Assembly (NCBI GenBank): GCA_030248225.1
Contig: JASANE010021262.1
Location: 1-64,000 of the forward strand
Source: Trileptium ribeirensis
Taxonomy: Eukaryota; Nematoda; Enoplea; Enoplida; Thoracostomopsidae
Reading direction: 5' to 3'
Length of the DNA stretch: 64,000 nt
Part shown: piece by piece, positions 47,146-58,000 of the stretch
Numbering within the stretch: the first letter of the stretch is position 1
Layout: each line of letters starts with the position of its first letter
Translations under genes and position numbers: made by a program
Notes under the pieces: generated by a model
Seen by the model: only the letters and a program-made list of their open reading frames with translations
Database searches by the model: none
What the model was told of the DNA's origin: nothing

Positions 47146-48039
47146 ATATACACATTGGTTTTATTTAAGTGGTTTCGAGTAATGTCAACTTTATAAAGTT
47201 TTATAAATTTCGGTCGTATATTCAAAATCTAACTCGACCGCCATAGTTGCACAATACCCGGCAGAGATTGAGTTAGTAACGCTAGTGTCGGTATGACGTT
47301 ACACCATTGGAAGAAGATCCCCGGACGGCTGACGCACGACGCAAGCCAAATCGCACAATTGTAAAATTTCAAGAACATTGAGTAAAATTTTCCAAAATTA
47401 GCAAAGAGTAATGAAAATATTATAAACAAAATTGGCAAACATTGGAAAAATTATACGTTCCTAACAATTTTGAAAATTTAGGCCCCTTCACTTACGTCAC
47501 TCCCACCAGTTTATCTACCCCCTTAAGCAGATACGTATTGGACAGCTATGCATACACCTCATTAGTCAACTAATTATCTTTGGGTTAGATGGCCATGGTA
47601 TATCTTGATAAAAGGAAGCAAGCATTAGCGAGCATTCTGTCATTGAATAACACACAATTCCTTTAGTCTATTGGTCGTATAACTTAAAAAAACTATGTCC
47701 AGATTAAACCATGCAATCGTGCAAATGATGCATCCTAGATCCTTTTATAATTACAGATTAAAACATTATGCTCACAACCTCGAAATCCTGTATGTTTTAT
47801 ACGTTGGTACCAAGAGTTACCACGGCGATTCTCTGAAATCATATACCACTGTAAACGGATGCCCATGGATACGCTTGTTCGATACGCAATTATAGAAATT
47901 TGCAAGATATTTTAGATTTACCTTGATTCTAATTTGGGCATACGTGACCATGGGGGCTGACGGCTATGTTATATAGTTAGAAAAAACCGCTTAGAGTTGT
48001 GGTTTCAGCCTCTAACTTAAGCTCAGTGTGTGTATCACA

Positions 48040-48135
48040 TAACAACTATTTTTAAACTAAGTGTTATGCTTAGTATATTGAGAACGGCATGATATGCATT
48101 AAACTTAGGCCATCAAGGCTTCCTTAGCCCTAATG
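48040..48135. repeat. Dispersed AAGCCTAAGC-type repeat, copy 4
   Basis: TATGCTTAGTATATTGAGAA, CGGCATGATATGCATTAAAC and TTAGGCCATCAAGGCTTCC are the reverse-orientation equivalent of the core at 25.8 and 52.5 kb. Confidence 0.45.
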
Positions 48136-49439
48136 GCCGTATAACACATATTTACAATTATTGTATCATATATGGTCTTTACTATGTGGAAATTGTAAAA
48201 ATTATTTTGCACAGCAACGAATTATTACTCTGTGACATCTCTGTAAAATCATCCATATTGTTGCGCCTAAAGCTATACAGTCGCTATTTTATATTATGTG
48301 TATTGTTGACAGCTCCCTTGAAGTGTCCAACAACGCTGTAGGTAAAATTGAAAAGAAAATTTGACTCTTTACCATCATTATTTGTTCAGGCTTAGAATTT
48401 GACTATGTACGTTGTCGATAGAATTATCTAATCTAAGCCACATTCGCTTTCAGTGAAATTATTTCGTAGATGAATAATTTTGTCGCACCATAAATTGAAA
48501 TTGTACATCCTAAGAAAACTAAAAGGAATATTAACTGCATCACTACTATAACTAATATCTTATTTTGCAACGCTGTGACTATGTGTTCTTTGTCTGACTT
48601 CATACAGTATGTATGTGTTTTACCGGTTGCTCAACTATAAACTAGTCAAAGCGAAGCGAATTAGCATATATTTTTATGAGTAACTTCCATATATATTACA
48701 GTGATATTCTTAGCCTGGGATTTTTTCTCAAATCCCCCATCAAAAGCAGCGACCACCAATAATTCGAGGCAAGTGGTAGATTCCATTGCGCTATTTGAAA
48801 CTAAGAAATCCTATGTAACATACATATCTAAAGATCGGCATTTTTTGAAATTTTTGCTATCATGTTGCATGATATATACATACACGGTGTCCCTATAACT
48901 TCCGCTGTTTATGATACTCAAACATTGCACCAACATGCACATATGGTGGCTGCAATTGCACGTTTTTGTAGATATGGTATCAACCATTGCACGCAAGCTA
49001 TAAATATACAAGCTACCATTGCTCTGGCAGCATAGTAATAGTCAGCAATATTTCACTTGAAATATAGTAATAGAAGCACGTTAATAGCATTTTGCGGGCA
49101 ATAGAAAGCTCGCTGTCTTCATTTTGCGAGCAATGTAAAACCGCTGTCTTCTATTTGTGTGAAATCGTTGCGCGACGTGTCTACGGTGTGCAGTTCGTGC
49201 ACGCACTTCAGTGTGAAAGACGCATAATTTTAGTCAAAAGAGAGGCAATAGCCAATAACATCCTTAGCGAAATCATTGGCGAATTCTTCAAGATGACACA
49301 CAAACAGCAACCAACCGTGATGTTGCTGATGCTGACAAAGTCTTTAACACAAAGTAAAAACATATTATTAGTAATGTCGCAAGCAGGGTTTCTTTTTCAG
49401 AAGGAAATTCATGTTGTGCTAAAATGTTTGTTTTTTGAA

Positions 49440-49850
49440 ATTTAGGTGTATTTTTTGATCATTTTAGGTGTGTATTTGAAACATTTACCTGTGTTTTTAA
49501 GTAACCCGCCAAATACCCAAATAAATACCCTGTTTTAGCGTTACAGGGAAGGTCAAGTAATGATAATTAACCGGCTACTATCAAAATTATAATAAAGCAT
49601 GCATTATATATTTATACAATGGACCAACCAGTTATATTCAACACTAATTTTTTTCATATTTTCAGAATTTATAGACTTAGGTTCCATAGTTATAAACGTG
49701 GTCAGCGTTTTAAATTTTGGTTTTTGTAGCCTTTTAGAATTAAACAGGTCAGGTGTGCTAAATTATTATTGTTTTTGAATTTCAGGTGTGTTTTTGAAAA
49801 ATTACTGTGTTTTTGCACTGAGATAAACACAAAATACCCTGGTCGTAAGA
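49440..49850. repeat. Two diverged copies of an AGGTGTGTTTTTGAAA repeat
   Basis: TTTTAGGTGTGTATTTGAAA with TACCTGTGTTTTTAAG and AAATACCCTG (49464-49535) resembles TTTCAGGTGTGTTTTTGAAA, TTACTGTGTTTTTGC and AAAATACCCTGG (49780-49842), about 300 bp apart. Non-coding. Confidence 0.45.
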
Positions 49851-50269
49851 TGGGATGAAACGTAGATTCCATCTTATGTGTAACGTACAAAAAACCTATA
49901 CGTTATTAATGCCCTGACATGACCAAACCACCGAAGACAGGCTATGTCGGTATTGTGGACCTTAAACCACAGTTTTCGACAGGGAGGCTACCATTTAAGC
50001 GTAACCCTCCACCCATAAACCGAATTCCCCTACTGGCGCGCGGAAAATTTTGGCGAAAATTGACAAAAACAGCGAAGGAAGAACCAAAAGGTGTGGGAAA
50101 ATTGAGGAAATTAGAAAAATTATCGCAAAGTGGCAAAAATGAAGGATTTTTAGTTCCTATAAATTTCAGAAATCTAGCCCTGACTAGGGTAACTTTAGTG
50201 CCACCGCAGATTACACACGAACTAACAGTTGGTTACTACAATATTCCCAATGCGAGTACCACGGGCTAT

Positions 50270-51215
50270 TTATTTTACGAGCTTATTCCGAAGGCCTTAA
50301 CTTGTAACACTAATAATTCAGACAGTTTATTTCACACACTATAACAAACTACAAACTCTACACACACTAAAACAAATAAACGGCTGAACCGTACTCACAT
50401 TGATTGCACAGATTCTGAGGCCGACTGAAGCCATGATCTTCCTGCGCAATCGCTTAAATACCCGAGCTATAGGTCTACTCCCCATTTTCTCCTAGTTGAT
50501 TTGTATAAGCGATCGAAATTACATAAGTTTTCCGAAGTTTTACTCTGGTTCCACTCCCCTGAAATTCCTGCTTAAAGCAAAGTGAATTTTAGTCGTTAGA
50601 GGATAAGTTTTTATGAATTTTCCCGAATTCTTAAGTATAAACAAAATTTAAGATTTTATCTGCAAATCCAGCAGATACACATACACATATCCGCTAATGT
50701 AGGCCTAATGCTTAAAGCACCCAACCCTTACACTCAAATTCGATATATTTAAATTCTGTACCTTTAGGCTCACTAAAACTCTTTGAATATCGTTACTCCC
50801 TTGAAAACTCTCTCGAAATTAACTAAGCTCTAAAATTCTCTTGCACCCTGTACAAAAATTCCAGCACTGGCTAAATACATAAAATACACATACAGATACA
50901 AACACATGAACACAAGATTCTGCCAACATATACTAAGTTCCAATAATTAATAAATTCATAAATATATTATGTATACACTCATTTTTATGAAGATAAACAT
51001 ATACAATACAAACTTTTTTATACACATTCACAATCAACAACCAAGCACGTATTATACAGTATATGCTTGACACAGATGATAAACAATGTTAAATAAACGT
51101 CCCCATCGTAATATTGCTCATGGGCTAGGTTTGGGCTCCCAAAAATGAAAAACCATCAACACAAATAGATATTGTTTTAGTTTAAACATGGTAGGGCAAA
51201 CCACGTCACAGTATC
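50270..51215. repeat. ~0.95-kb dispersed repeat, copy A
   Basis: Shares long collinear blocks with 61440-62400: AAGGCCTTAACTTGTAACAC, CAGACAGTTTATTTCACACA, GAACCGTACTCAC, TTCTGAGGCCGACTGA, TTTTTATGA-TTTTCCCGAA, CACATACACATATC-GCTAATG and GTAAT-TTGCTCA. Differences are mostly substitutions and small indels. No protein. The left part overlaps the end of a 141-codon plus-strand frame (49919-50344) of unknown meaning. It could be a solo LTR or a non-autonomous element; no terminal TG...CA or target duplication was found. Confidence 0.75.
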
Positions 51216-51224
51216 AGTGATACA

Positions 51225-52440
51225 TAAGTACTGAATGCATTCTTTGTCAGCGCAGGTGCCATATGAGTACAGAACTCTTTTGTGCACCAGCTTGTGTTCT
51301 TATGTTTTTGTTCAATTTTTGAAGCAGAATTTCGCTTTACATAGGCAAATTAATATAGGATAGATATGTGAACTGCTCTAATCAGTGGCGCGAATGCGTC
51401 AGATATCCTGGAGATCCAACCCAGCTGTAGGTTTGAATACCTATGCACGAATTGAACACAATTAAATTTTGCAGGCTTCTTCGTTTTTGACTTTTCTTGT
51501 TGTCTACTACTTTAGCATAGATACTATTGTGTCATTTCGCATCTGCGATTAAAATAATATAGAGCCTTCTCTATGTGTAATAAAAATACTTCGGCTGTGA
51601 ATTTAGGACTGACGAAATTATTCGAGTGGCGGAATTATCGTCATGTAGAATTATAGCACGGGATCTTGGGCGGGGGTTATTATTCGCCAGTACTGTAGGC
51701 CACGCCGTTCAAATTTCGGGAGGGCTCCTGGAACCTCTATGAATTTACACCTATGCGTCTAATACACATATTATAAATGTTTCTGGACCCCCAAATGCCA
51801 TATGTTGTCTCGTAAAGGAATTCGTAGATGTTCCTGAAAGATTGGGTCGTGCACTTCACATGAACACGGAAATTTAGATGACAATAAACGCTTAAAGTAA
51901 GTAGAATACAACTTAACTCATTATGACAACTACAAAAAATGTGTGGATTATTTTTAAACCATCGTTGACGTGTATTTCTGTCTGAGGTATTTGTTCCGAC
52001 TGTTATACAGTTTATTCCATTAGTAGTTTTGCGAGGCAAAGTGCACATTTTAAGCTCTACTCATGCTCCAGCACCTACCCTTACTTAATCGTCATCATGT
52101 GTCATGAAAGCAGTCTTACTCATGTCATCTGTCACATTTATGTGTTTTATTTTAGCGAAGCAAACTTTTTAACATGATCTAAATATTGGATGATACATCT
52201 GTTATATTCTATAAATCTTGTTCATTTGGATCAATAACCGCTAATTCTTTGTCAATACCCCTTAGCCTAATGAATATTATTGTCATTGTCCATATACTAC
52301 TCTAACCGCGGATATGGTGGCGCTTCCTATCTGAGTTGACGACAACTTCTTTGAATTCATTGTTGTATGTCTTAAAAATGTCCGAGAAATACGGCGCGGC
52401 GAGCATGTTGGCGGCCAACTTGGCCAAATTAACCCTTAGG
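51225..52440. other. No gene seen; possible tRNA-like B box at 51.43 kb
   Basis: TGGCGCGAATGCGTCAGATA followed by GTAGGTTTGAATACCTATGC (51387-51455) resembles the inner promoter of a tRNA-derived SINE, with a B-box-like GGTTTGAATACC, but it does not fold as a tRNA. The 103-codon minus-strand frame at 51737-52048 has no recognisable domain. Confidence 0.3.
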
Positions 52441-52449
52441 GGCGTAAAA

Positions 52450-52545
52450 GAAATGCAGGCTAAGCCGTTCTCGATGTCCTAAACCTAAATCTAAGCTAAG
52501 ATCCATATATGAGACATACATTGGCTAACGTAAAGCCTTCAACCT
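52450..52545. repeat. Dispersed AAGCCTAAGC-type repeat, copy 5
   Basis: AAATGCAGGCTAAGCCGTTC, TCGATGTCCTAAACC and GCTAAGATCCATATATGAGA match 25790-25885 closely and in the same orientation. Confidence 0.6.
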
Positions 52546-52979
52546 TTAATTTCGCCGCCGAATTTGCTGCTAAGACCCTTCCACATGATTCTTAGTGTGC
52601 GGGCTGTCATTGTTATTGTGGTTCATGAGATATTGTGGTTCATATTTCTAAGACTGTGAAACCGCTGCTGATTCACGTAAGAAGCGAATGAATCAAGCCG
52701 AAGCCGTTGCCCATACATGCCGAAGTACGGGGTCAGGGTGCGGGGCTACTCCTGCTGAGACCTCGGAGCCTCGCGCCCCACCGAGGGCCTGGTCCACCAT
52801 GGGTTAAAGTTAAGTTGGCAAAAATGAAGAAAGTCTTCAGAAGAGCGTTGGGTCATCCACTAGGAGGGGTCCAGAAACACAATTTCTTTTATACGACCCC
52901 CGCTTAAAACTGAGGGCGTGCGGAATTAAATTTTGGTGCATGGTAATATGACTATCCTCAACAGTATGTGCGGTAAGCC

Positions 52980-53115
52980 ACCCTCAAAACTGAGGGTGGG
53001 TAACATCGAAATGGATCGCGTCATGACCGGCGCGTTTTTATACGATGATTGCGAGAAGTGTCATACTCTTCTCACAAATAAACTCTTGGTAGTAGTTATT
53101 TCCTACGCTGTGGGG
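52980..53115. mobile_element. Solo arm related to the inverted-repeat element at 6.2-6.7 kb
   Basis: GAAATGGATCGCGTCATGAC, CGGCGCGTTTTTATACGATG, AAGTGTCATACTCTTCTCAC and AAACTCTTGGTAG match the right arm at 6577-6667. No left arm was recognised. The GC-rich stretch to its left (52.70-52.90 kb, CGGGGTCAGGGTGCGGGGC) is partly similar to 59.16-59.24 kb and is probably also repeat-derived. Confidence 0.55.
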
Positions 53116-53119
53116 TCTT

Positions 53120-54860
53120 CCGTGTCTGAAACTTAAACCCCGTAATCCTTTCTGATATGCAGCAAATAGAAACCCCGAAATTTCACACGAATGTGTGCTG
53201 ATTAATTCCAAATGAACGATTGTATGTGAAACTGAACATGAAGGTATTCGAAATAATAGGATTTTGTCAGTTTCGTCCGCGTGCTTAAGCAGTCAGATTT
53301 TTTATTTCCATAATCAGTTTCACGCGAAAGTCGGCTATTGATTTCAAGAAAATATTATACTAATGCATTTAGGTCACCTTAAGTATATCTACCAACGTTG
53401 GAAGTGCTTTTGTGTTTGCTTAATAAGTTGCTCTGAAGGCAGGCCGCGGGGCGAAGCTTGGCAGATAGCAATGGAGCAGGGTGGGCCGAGACAGAATGTA
53501 CTGTCGCGCTTCCAACTCTGTTTATTCGTCATGAAGTATCAAATGCTAAAATTTCTCAACTATTTGTTAAGCGGAAACCACCAAAGTATTTGAAGACGTA
53601 CATGTAAATATTAGCTCCTTGTTAAGAACAATTGTGATTAACATCAATTTTTCTCCTTATCACTTTATCAAGACTTAAAATTCATATCTACTTTGATAAA
53701 AAATGGTTAAAATTTCCAAAGATAATGTTCATTATGTTTAAGCCAATCAAAATGTGAGCTAAATATTAAAAGATCATTCGCTTTACATTAATATTTTTGG
53801 AACACAAGCATTTGGTTTGTAAATTCAGTGTAAGGCATATTACGTCAGGTGTATTAATGTATGGAGAGCACGGAATGAAATTGTAAATTATTTCAAACAA
53901 ACGGTTTTATAACAAATAAATCTGCTATATCTATTTATAACAAATCAATATTATAACATGTTACACTGCTTAAAAGTGCGTTGGTATTCTATAGCTTTGT
54001 CTGAACCTTAAGAACTGCTTCCTTTCGCGAAGCGCGTGGGCCAGGTTAGAGTTGCATGACAAACCTTTATTATTGATTCCTTTGGTAGCATGACAGGCAA
54101 TGTATTCATAGACAAATGTTCAGAAAGCGTCAATATCGACAATTCGTTTATGGTTGGCTAGAGAGCACATTGCTTATCGGTAAGAACACCAAAATCCGTA
54201 GATGTAAAAATCTGTCTCGACACCGATCGATAGGCTTCCCCCGCCGATCGCACTTACATAGTAGCAATGTAGAGATAAGATCACGAGCGTCCCCGTAGCA
54301 CGTAGACAATCCGGTACACATCCTTGTTATTAAATTGTACAATATCAATGTCACTTTCAATTTTTTTGCTTTATTTTTCGAGCATATTTCCGTTCTCAAA
54401 GGCCTCAATCGCTAGAGTATGCTTTTGTTTCACAACAAATGTTGTCGGACGAATTCAAGACGTATTACACCATTAATTAGCTATCGGATTCCAGCGGATT
54501 GTATTTTTGGAATATTCGGTTAGGACCACAGTGCGATTGTGCATAGAAGAGCAGTTTATAATGAGCTCTCTAACAAGTCATGAACGCGTACACAATGTCA
54601 CACCCTGAAGGCTGCAACCAAAACATACTGAAGTATGAGCAAACTATTGCTCTAGAACTTTCCTAAAGTACACTGTTGGTTGTACTATATTTAACAATTT
54701 TTCTCCGCAATAGTGCAGACAATACAATCAATGTGAAAAAGTAATTCATGGATATTACGCAAATCGTTGTGCTCTTCTAATGAAAATTTATATTTTAACG
54801 ATTAAGCAAAAGCTTAAATGGAAAAAAGACACAAAATACTTATCCAGTTGTATGTTTAAA
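53120..54860. other. No exon recognised downstream of the last formin exon found
   Basis: The remaining part of the FH2 domain (post helix) and the autoregulatory tail should be encoded from here leftwards. A consensus-like minus-strand donor (CTACTAT|gtaagt, about 54260) follows an open frame ending CYGDARDLISTLLL, but the residues do not match formins and no acceptor fits. Confidence 0.35.
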
Positions 54861-54868
54861 GAACTTGC

Positions 54869-55023
54869 CTAATTTTAGAAGCATCGTTGACCACACTCAA
54901 TTCACGTTTCATTCGAAGTAGTTCTGGAAAGTTTCGTTCAGCAATTTCCACCAAGTAATGAAGAAGTGTGTAATCCCGATTTGTTGTGCTTCGTGTTTCG
55001 CCAAGGATATTTAGTGCATTTAG
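54869..55023 (-). CDS. DAAM: Formin FH2 exon with GC donor
   Basis: 155 bp, acceptor ttttaag, phase 0 in and 2 nt out. It encodes LNALNILGETRSTTNRDYTL, then LHYLVEIAERNFPELLRMKR, then ELSVVNDASKI. T-L-L-H-(Y/F)-L-V is the FH2 signature and aligns residue for residue with DAAM. The open frame stops seven bases past the border. The only fitting splice donor is TTAG|gcaagt, a GC donor with an otherwise ideal consensus. Confidence 0.88.
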
Positions 55024-58000
55024 CTTAAAAATAATTATATCTGCATATTATAGAATCCGAATATTTTTCATAACGTGCAATATTGCTTTACCAATACGTT
55101 AACATATAAACAAACTGAATGCATATTTACTGGAATTTTAAAGATTTATATTCCTCTTAATATTTTTTTATAGTTTCTTCCTGAATGTTTCCGCTCTTGA
55201 GAAAGTTTTCATTCAGATACGGAAATTTAGATTTCTTCTGTCGTGACATTATCAAGGCATTTTTGGTGCTGGATAAAATGACTTTCTATCAGTAACGAGA
55301 CAACACTAGATTGTTGTTGGCTTTAAATTAACAACTAGAAACAGTAAAACTCAAAACGAAATTGCAATAAAACGTTATTAGTATGTTTCGACAACGCGAG
55401 ATTGTAGTTGGCTTTAAATCATTACATAGAAATGATAAAACTCAAACTGAAATTGCAAGAAAACGTCATAAGTAGGCTTGGACGATTGCACGAAATAGAA
55501 AAACGGACAGACAGAACGATTTCTAAAACATCGAAGGTTTTCTTAACGAGTTCAATGACAACTTGCTGTTACTTGATGCCATTAAACGATGCCAAAATAT
55601 AACCAAAGCGAGTACTTGAAACCCGGATGCTTCCTTCCATCTTTTACCGTAGTTCATGTAGTTACCAATAGCAAGGACCAATTCGAGAAGCTTTCTCAGT
55701 CGTTTCGAATTCAACATAGCACGAGATGCTTTGGTTACTACTGCAATAGAAACAGTTACCATTCAGTTATAATGCCAAATGTAATTTTATTTATCAAGCA
55801 AACACTGTTATTATCACAAATGTTATGTACGACGCAAACCATGATTTGTATAGCCGCTAGCTTATGTATTGCACACTGTATTTTGCAGAAAGTCACCTAA
55901 TAAAATATACAGTGTAGGATTACAATTACATCTTTCCATATCACGTCATCCGGACACTTTATACAGCTTATTTAGTCTACGATAATAAAGTTGCATGTCT
56001 TAAATTAGTTATAACACTTAAAAAATTTTAAAACGCACAAATTAAACAAATCATATCAAAGTACAACAGAACAGATTGATAAAAAATACTGGTAATAGAA
56101 CTCGATAATCTGAGTGTATTGGGGCAGAGTGAATGTTCGATGGTCATATCATATGAGAACGGACTCTTGGTTCCACCATTGAATGATACGGTTGATTAGA
56201 TTGGGCTTCCCCAGTTAGTTTTGTCTATTTCCAGCAGCCGTCAGACTGTACAGTTTTTTCTTTCTGACAAACTGTACACCATAAACAAATGTTCCACTGC
56301 ACCGCCTAACTGTTGTGATATTTTAGTGCTACAGTTCACTTAAAAACCAAAATGGTGGGTCGAAGATATTAAAGCATATCGAAAGCGAAACATTAAGATA
56401 ATCGCCATAAAATGCTGTCTTCGTTAGAGCATAATTAGTAAGCCGTCCTTTAAAACAAAAACATGAACGTCTAAAACATGGTTAACTTGATAATGTGAAA
56501 ATGAAGACAAAATCCAAATTTATATGGTCTCCATTTTTTGAAAGACTTCAAATTAATTAAACAATTTGTCTTTTAAACCACTAAAATGACGTCATTATTG
56601 AAATATAATTTTAGTAGAAATTTGTTTTAACGGAAAAGGTACTGCAGAAATCAATTGTACCAATAGAGATTATTAAACCTTTGAAACTATAATTTGGTAA
56701 CTTGACTTCTTTCCGCAATATAATTTTTTGATTTCATTTTATAAGTATTTTCTGCAGAGGTAATAGCCTGTGTGTGCTCGAGGTACTTTTTCTCATATTA
56801 AAATTCGATTTATGCTCTGAATATTGCTCTAAATAGATCAGGTTATTAAAAGTAACGTCTAAATCGTAAAGCTAATTATTTCAGCATATATTCACATAAT
56901 GCAAAAAAGTCAACTTTTACCGATTCTATCCGATTTTGTTTTTTGCTGAATCCTGCGCCTATTGGAATTTTAGATGCCCTCTTTACGCAATTTTAAGCAT
57001 TACAACAATTCAAATATCAGTGAACAGGAAAGCTTTTCCAAAAACTTTGTAAACTAAAACCAGCCGAACGTGCTGTCGTTTCAACCTTTTGCTGCGGTCA
57101 TTATTTTGTGTTAATTAATTCCAACGGAATTATCTTAGCGCAACTCATTTCTTCGGATTCCAGTATACCGAAATATCAAAAATTTTTTAATTTAAGTATG
57201 TATAAATCTTATAAATTTTTCACTTCTAATCTTATAAAACGTTACATTTTGTTTACCTTCAATTCTTGATTTAATTTCTGAGGACTTCTCTGCAAATATT
57301 GCTTGATAGTAGATGCTCTGAATACGTTGTTCATAACGCGGAATGCTAAAATAATTACGTAAATTGATGCTGGAAGTGCAGCAAGTGAAAGGTATGCTCA
57401 CAGAGACAGTAACTATATAAGCTCTTGTTTTTTGGTGGGTAACAAAACTTATCCACTATTAAAACGGTATTGCAGTCGCATCCATTTCACAAAATTCAAT
57501 ATACCTACAGTATACATAAATTGCCAAATTTATTTGCACTAAACAACTGTAAGAAGGTAAGCTTCGGTAATTTGAAAATGGTGCGCCTAAATATGTTTCC
57601 GGTGCGCAACCTATAATGTTGGATTCATAGGACTACATTCCATGCGGCATGTGATACCTTTGAAATTTCAAGCTCTGTTAAAGTGAATTTTAACTTAAAT
57701 TTATGCTGAACTGAGGAAGGGCAATGTTTCATCGTAAAACATGTCATTTCAAACCGAAATTTGTAAAATACAAAACCACAAACCATATCGCCCGCCCCTT
57801 TCATTCCACTTGTTTTTCATTTGATGCGAAGCAGTAATCGATGCTAAGTCGAAACGACCTTTAACTAAAATTATGGTTTGGTTTATTTCCGTACATTTGT
57901 TTGACTGCTTTTGACTATTACATGTTTATTGGAGTTATCAGTGTCGCAATTATTTAATCGTAAGCAAAGCACAATCGATTCTAGTTAAAGTTCACTACTT

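Larger units (their letters stand above)
46530..49224. mobile_element. 2.7-kb element with ~275-bp inverted arms and TAA target duplication
   Basis: The left end TGCGTCTTTCACACAGATTT and the right end, reading TGCGTCTTTCACACTGAAGT from the other strand, begin long inverted arms that share AACTGCACACCG-AGACACG, TCGCGCAACGATTTCACACA, TATTGCCCGCAAAATGCTA and TTGCTGACTATT-CT. TAA flanks both ends (46527-46529 and 49225-49227), the target length used by PIF/Harbinger elements. The left arm has an internal duplication (about 46735 and 46825). The interior (46970-48880) has a small GGTGCCCTC/TTTGATATTGG minisatellite and otherwise unrelated AT-rich DNA. No transposase was recognised, so the superfamily is inferred from duplication and termini only. 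Confidence 0.7.

Noticed and set aside
49919..50344. 141-codon plus-strand open frame as a gene
   Set aside because: No domain or splice context was recognised, and its end lies inside the dispersed repeat at 50.27 kb.
54148..54408. Formin 3' exon ending at a consensus donor near 54260
   Set aside because: The encoded residues do not match the FH2 tail, and no acceptor gives the needed 1-nt entry phase with an open frame.
55598..55615. Later donor (gttata) for the GNYMN formin exon
   Set aside because: It would add four residues between G-F-Q and the next exon and break the standard FH2 spacing. The donor 12 bp earlier gives a gap-free alignment.
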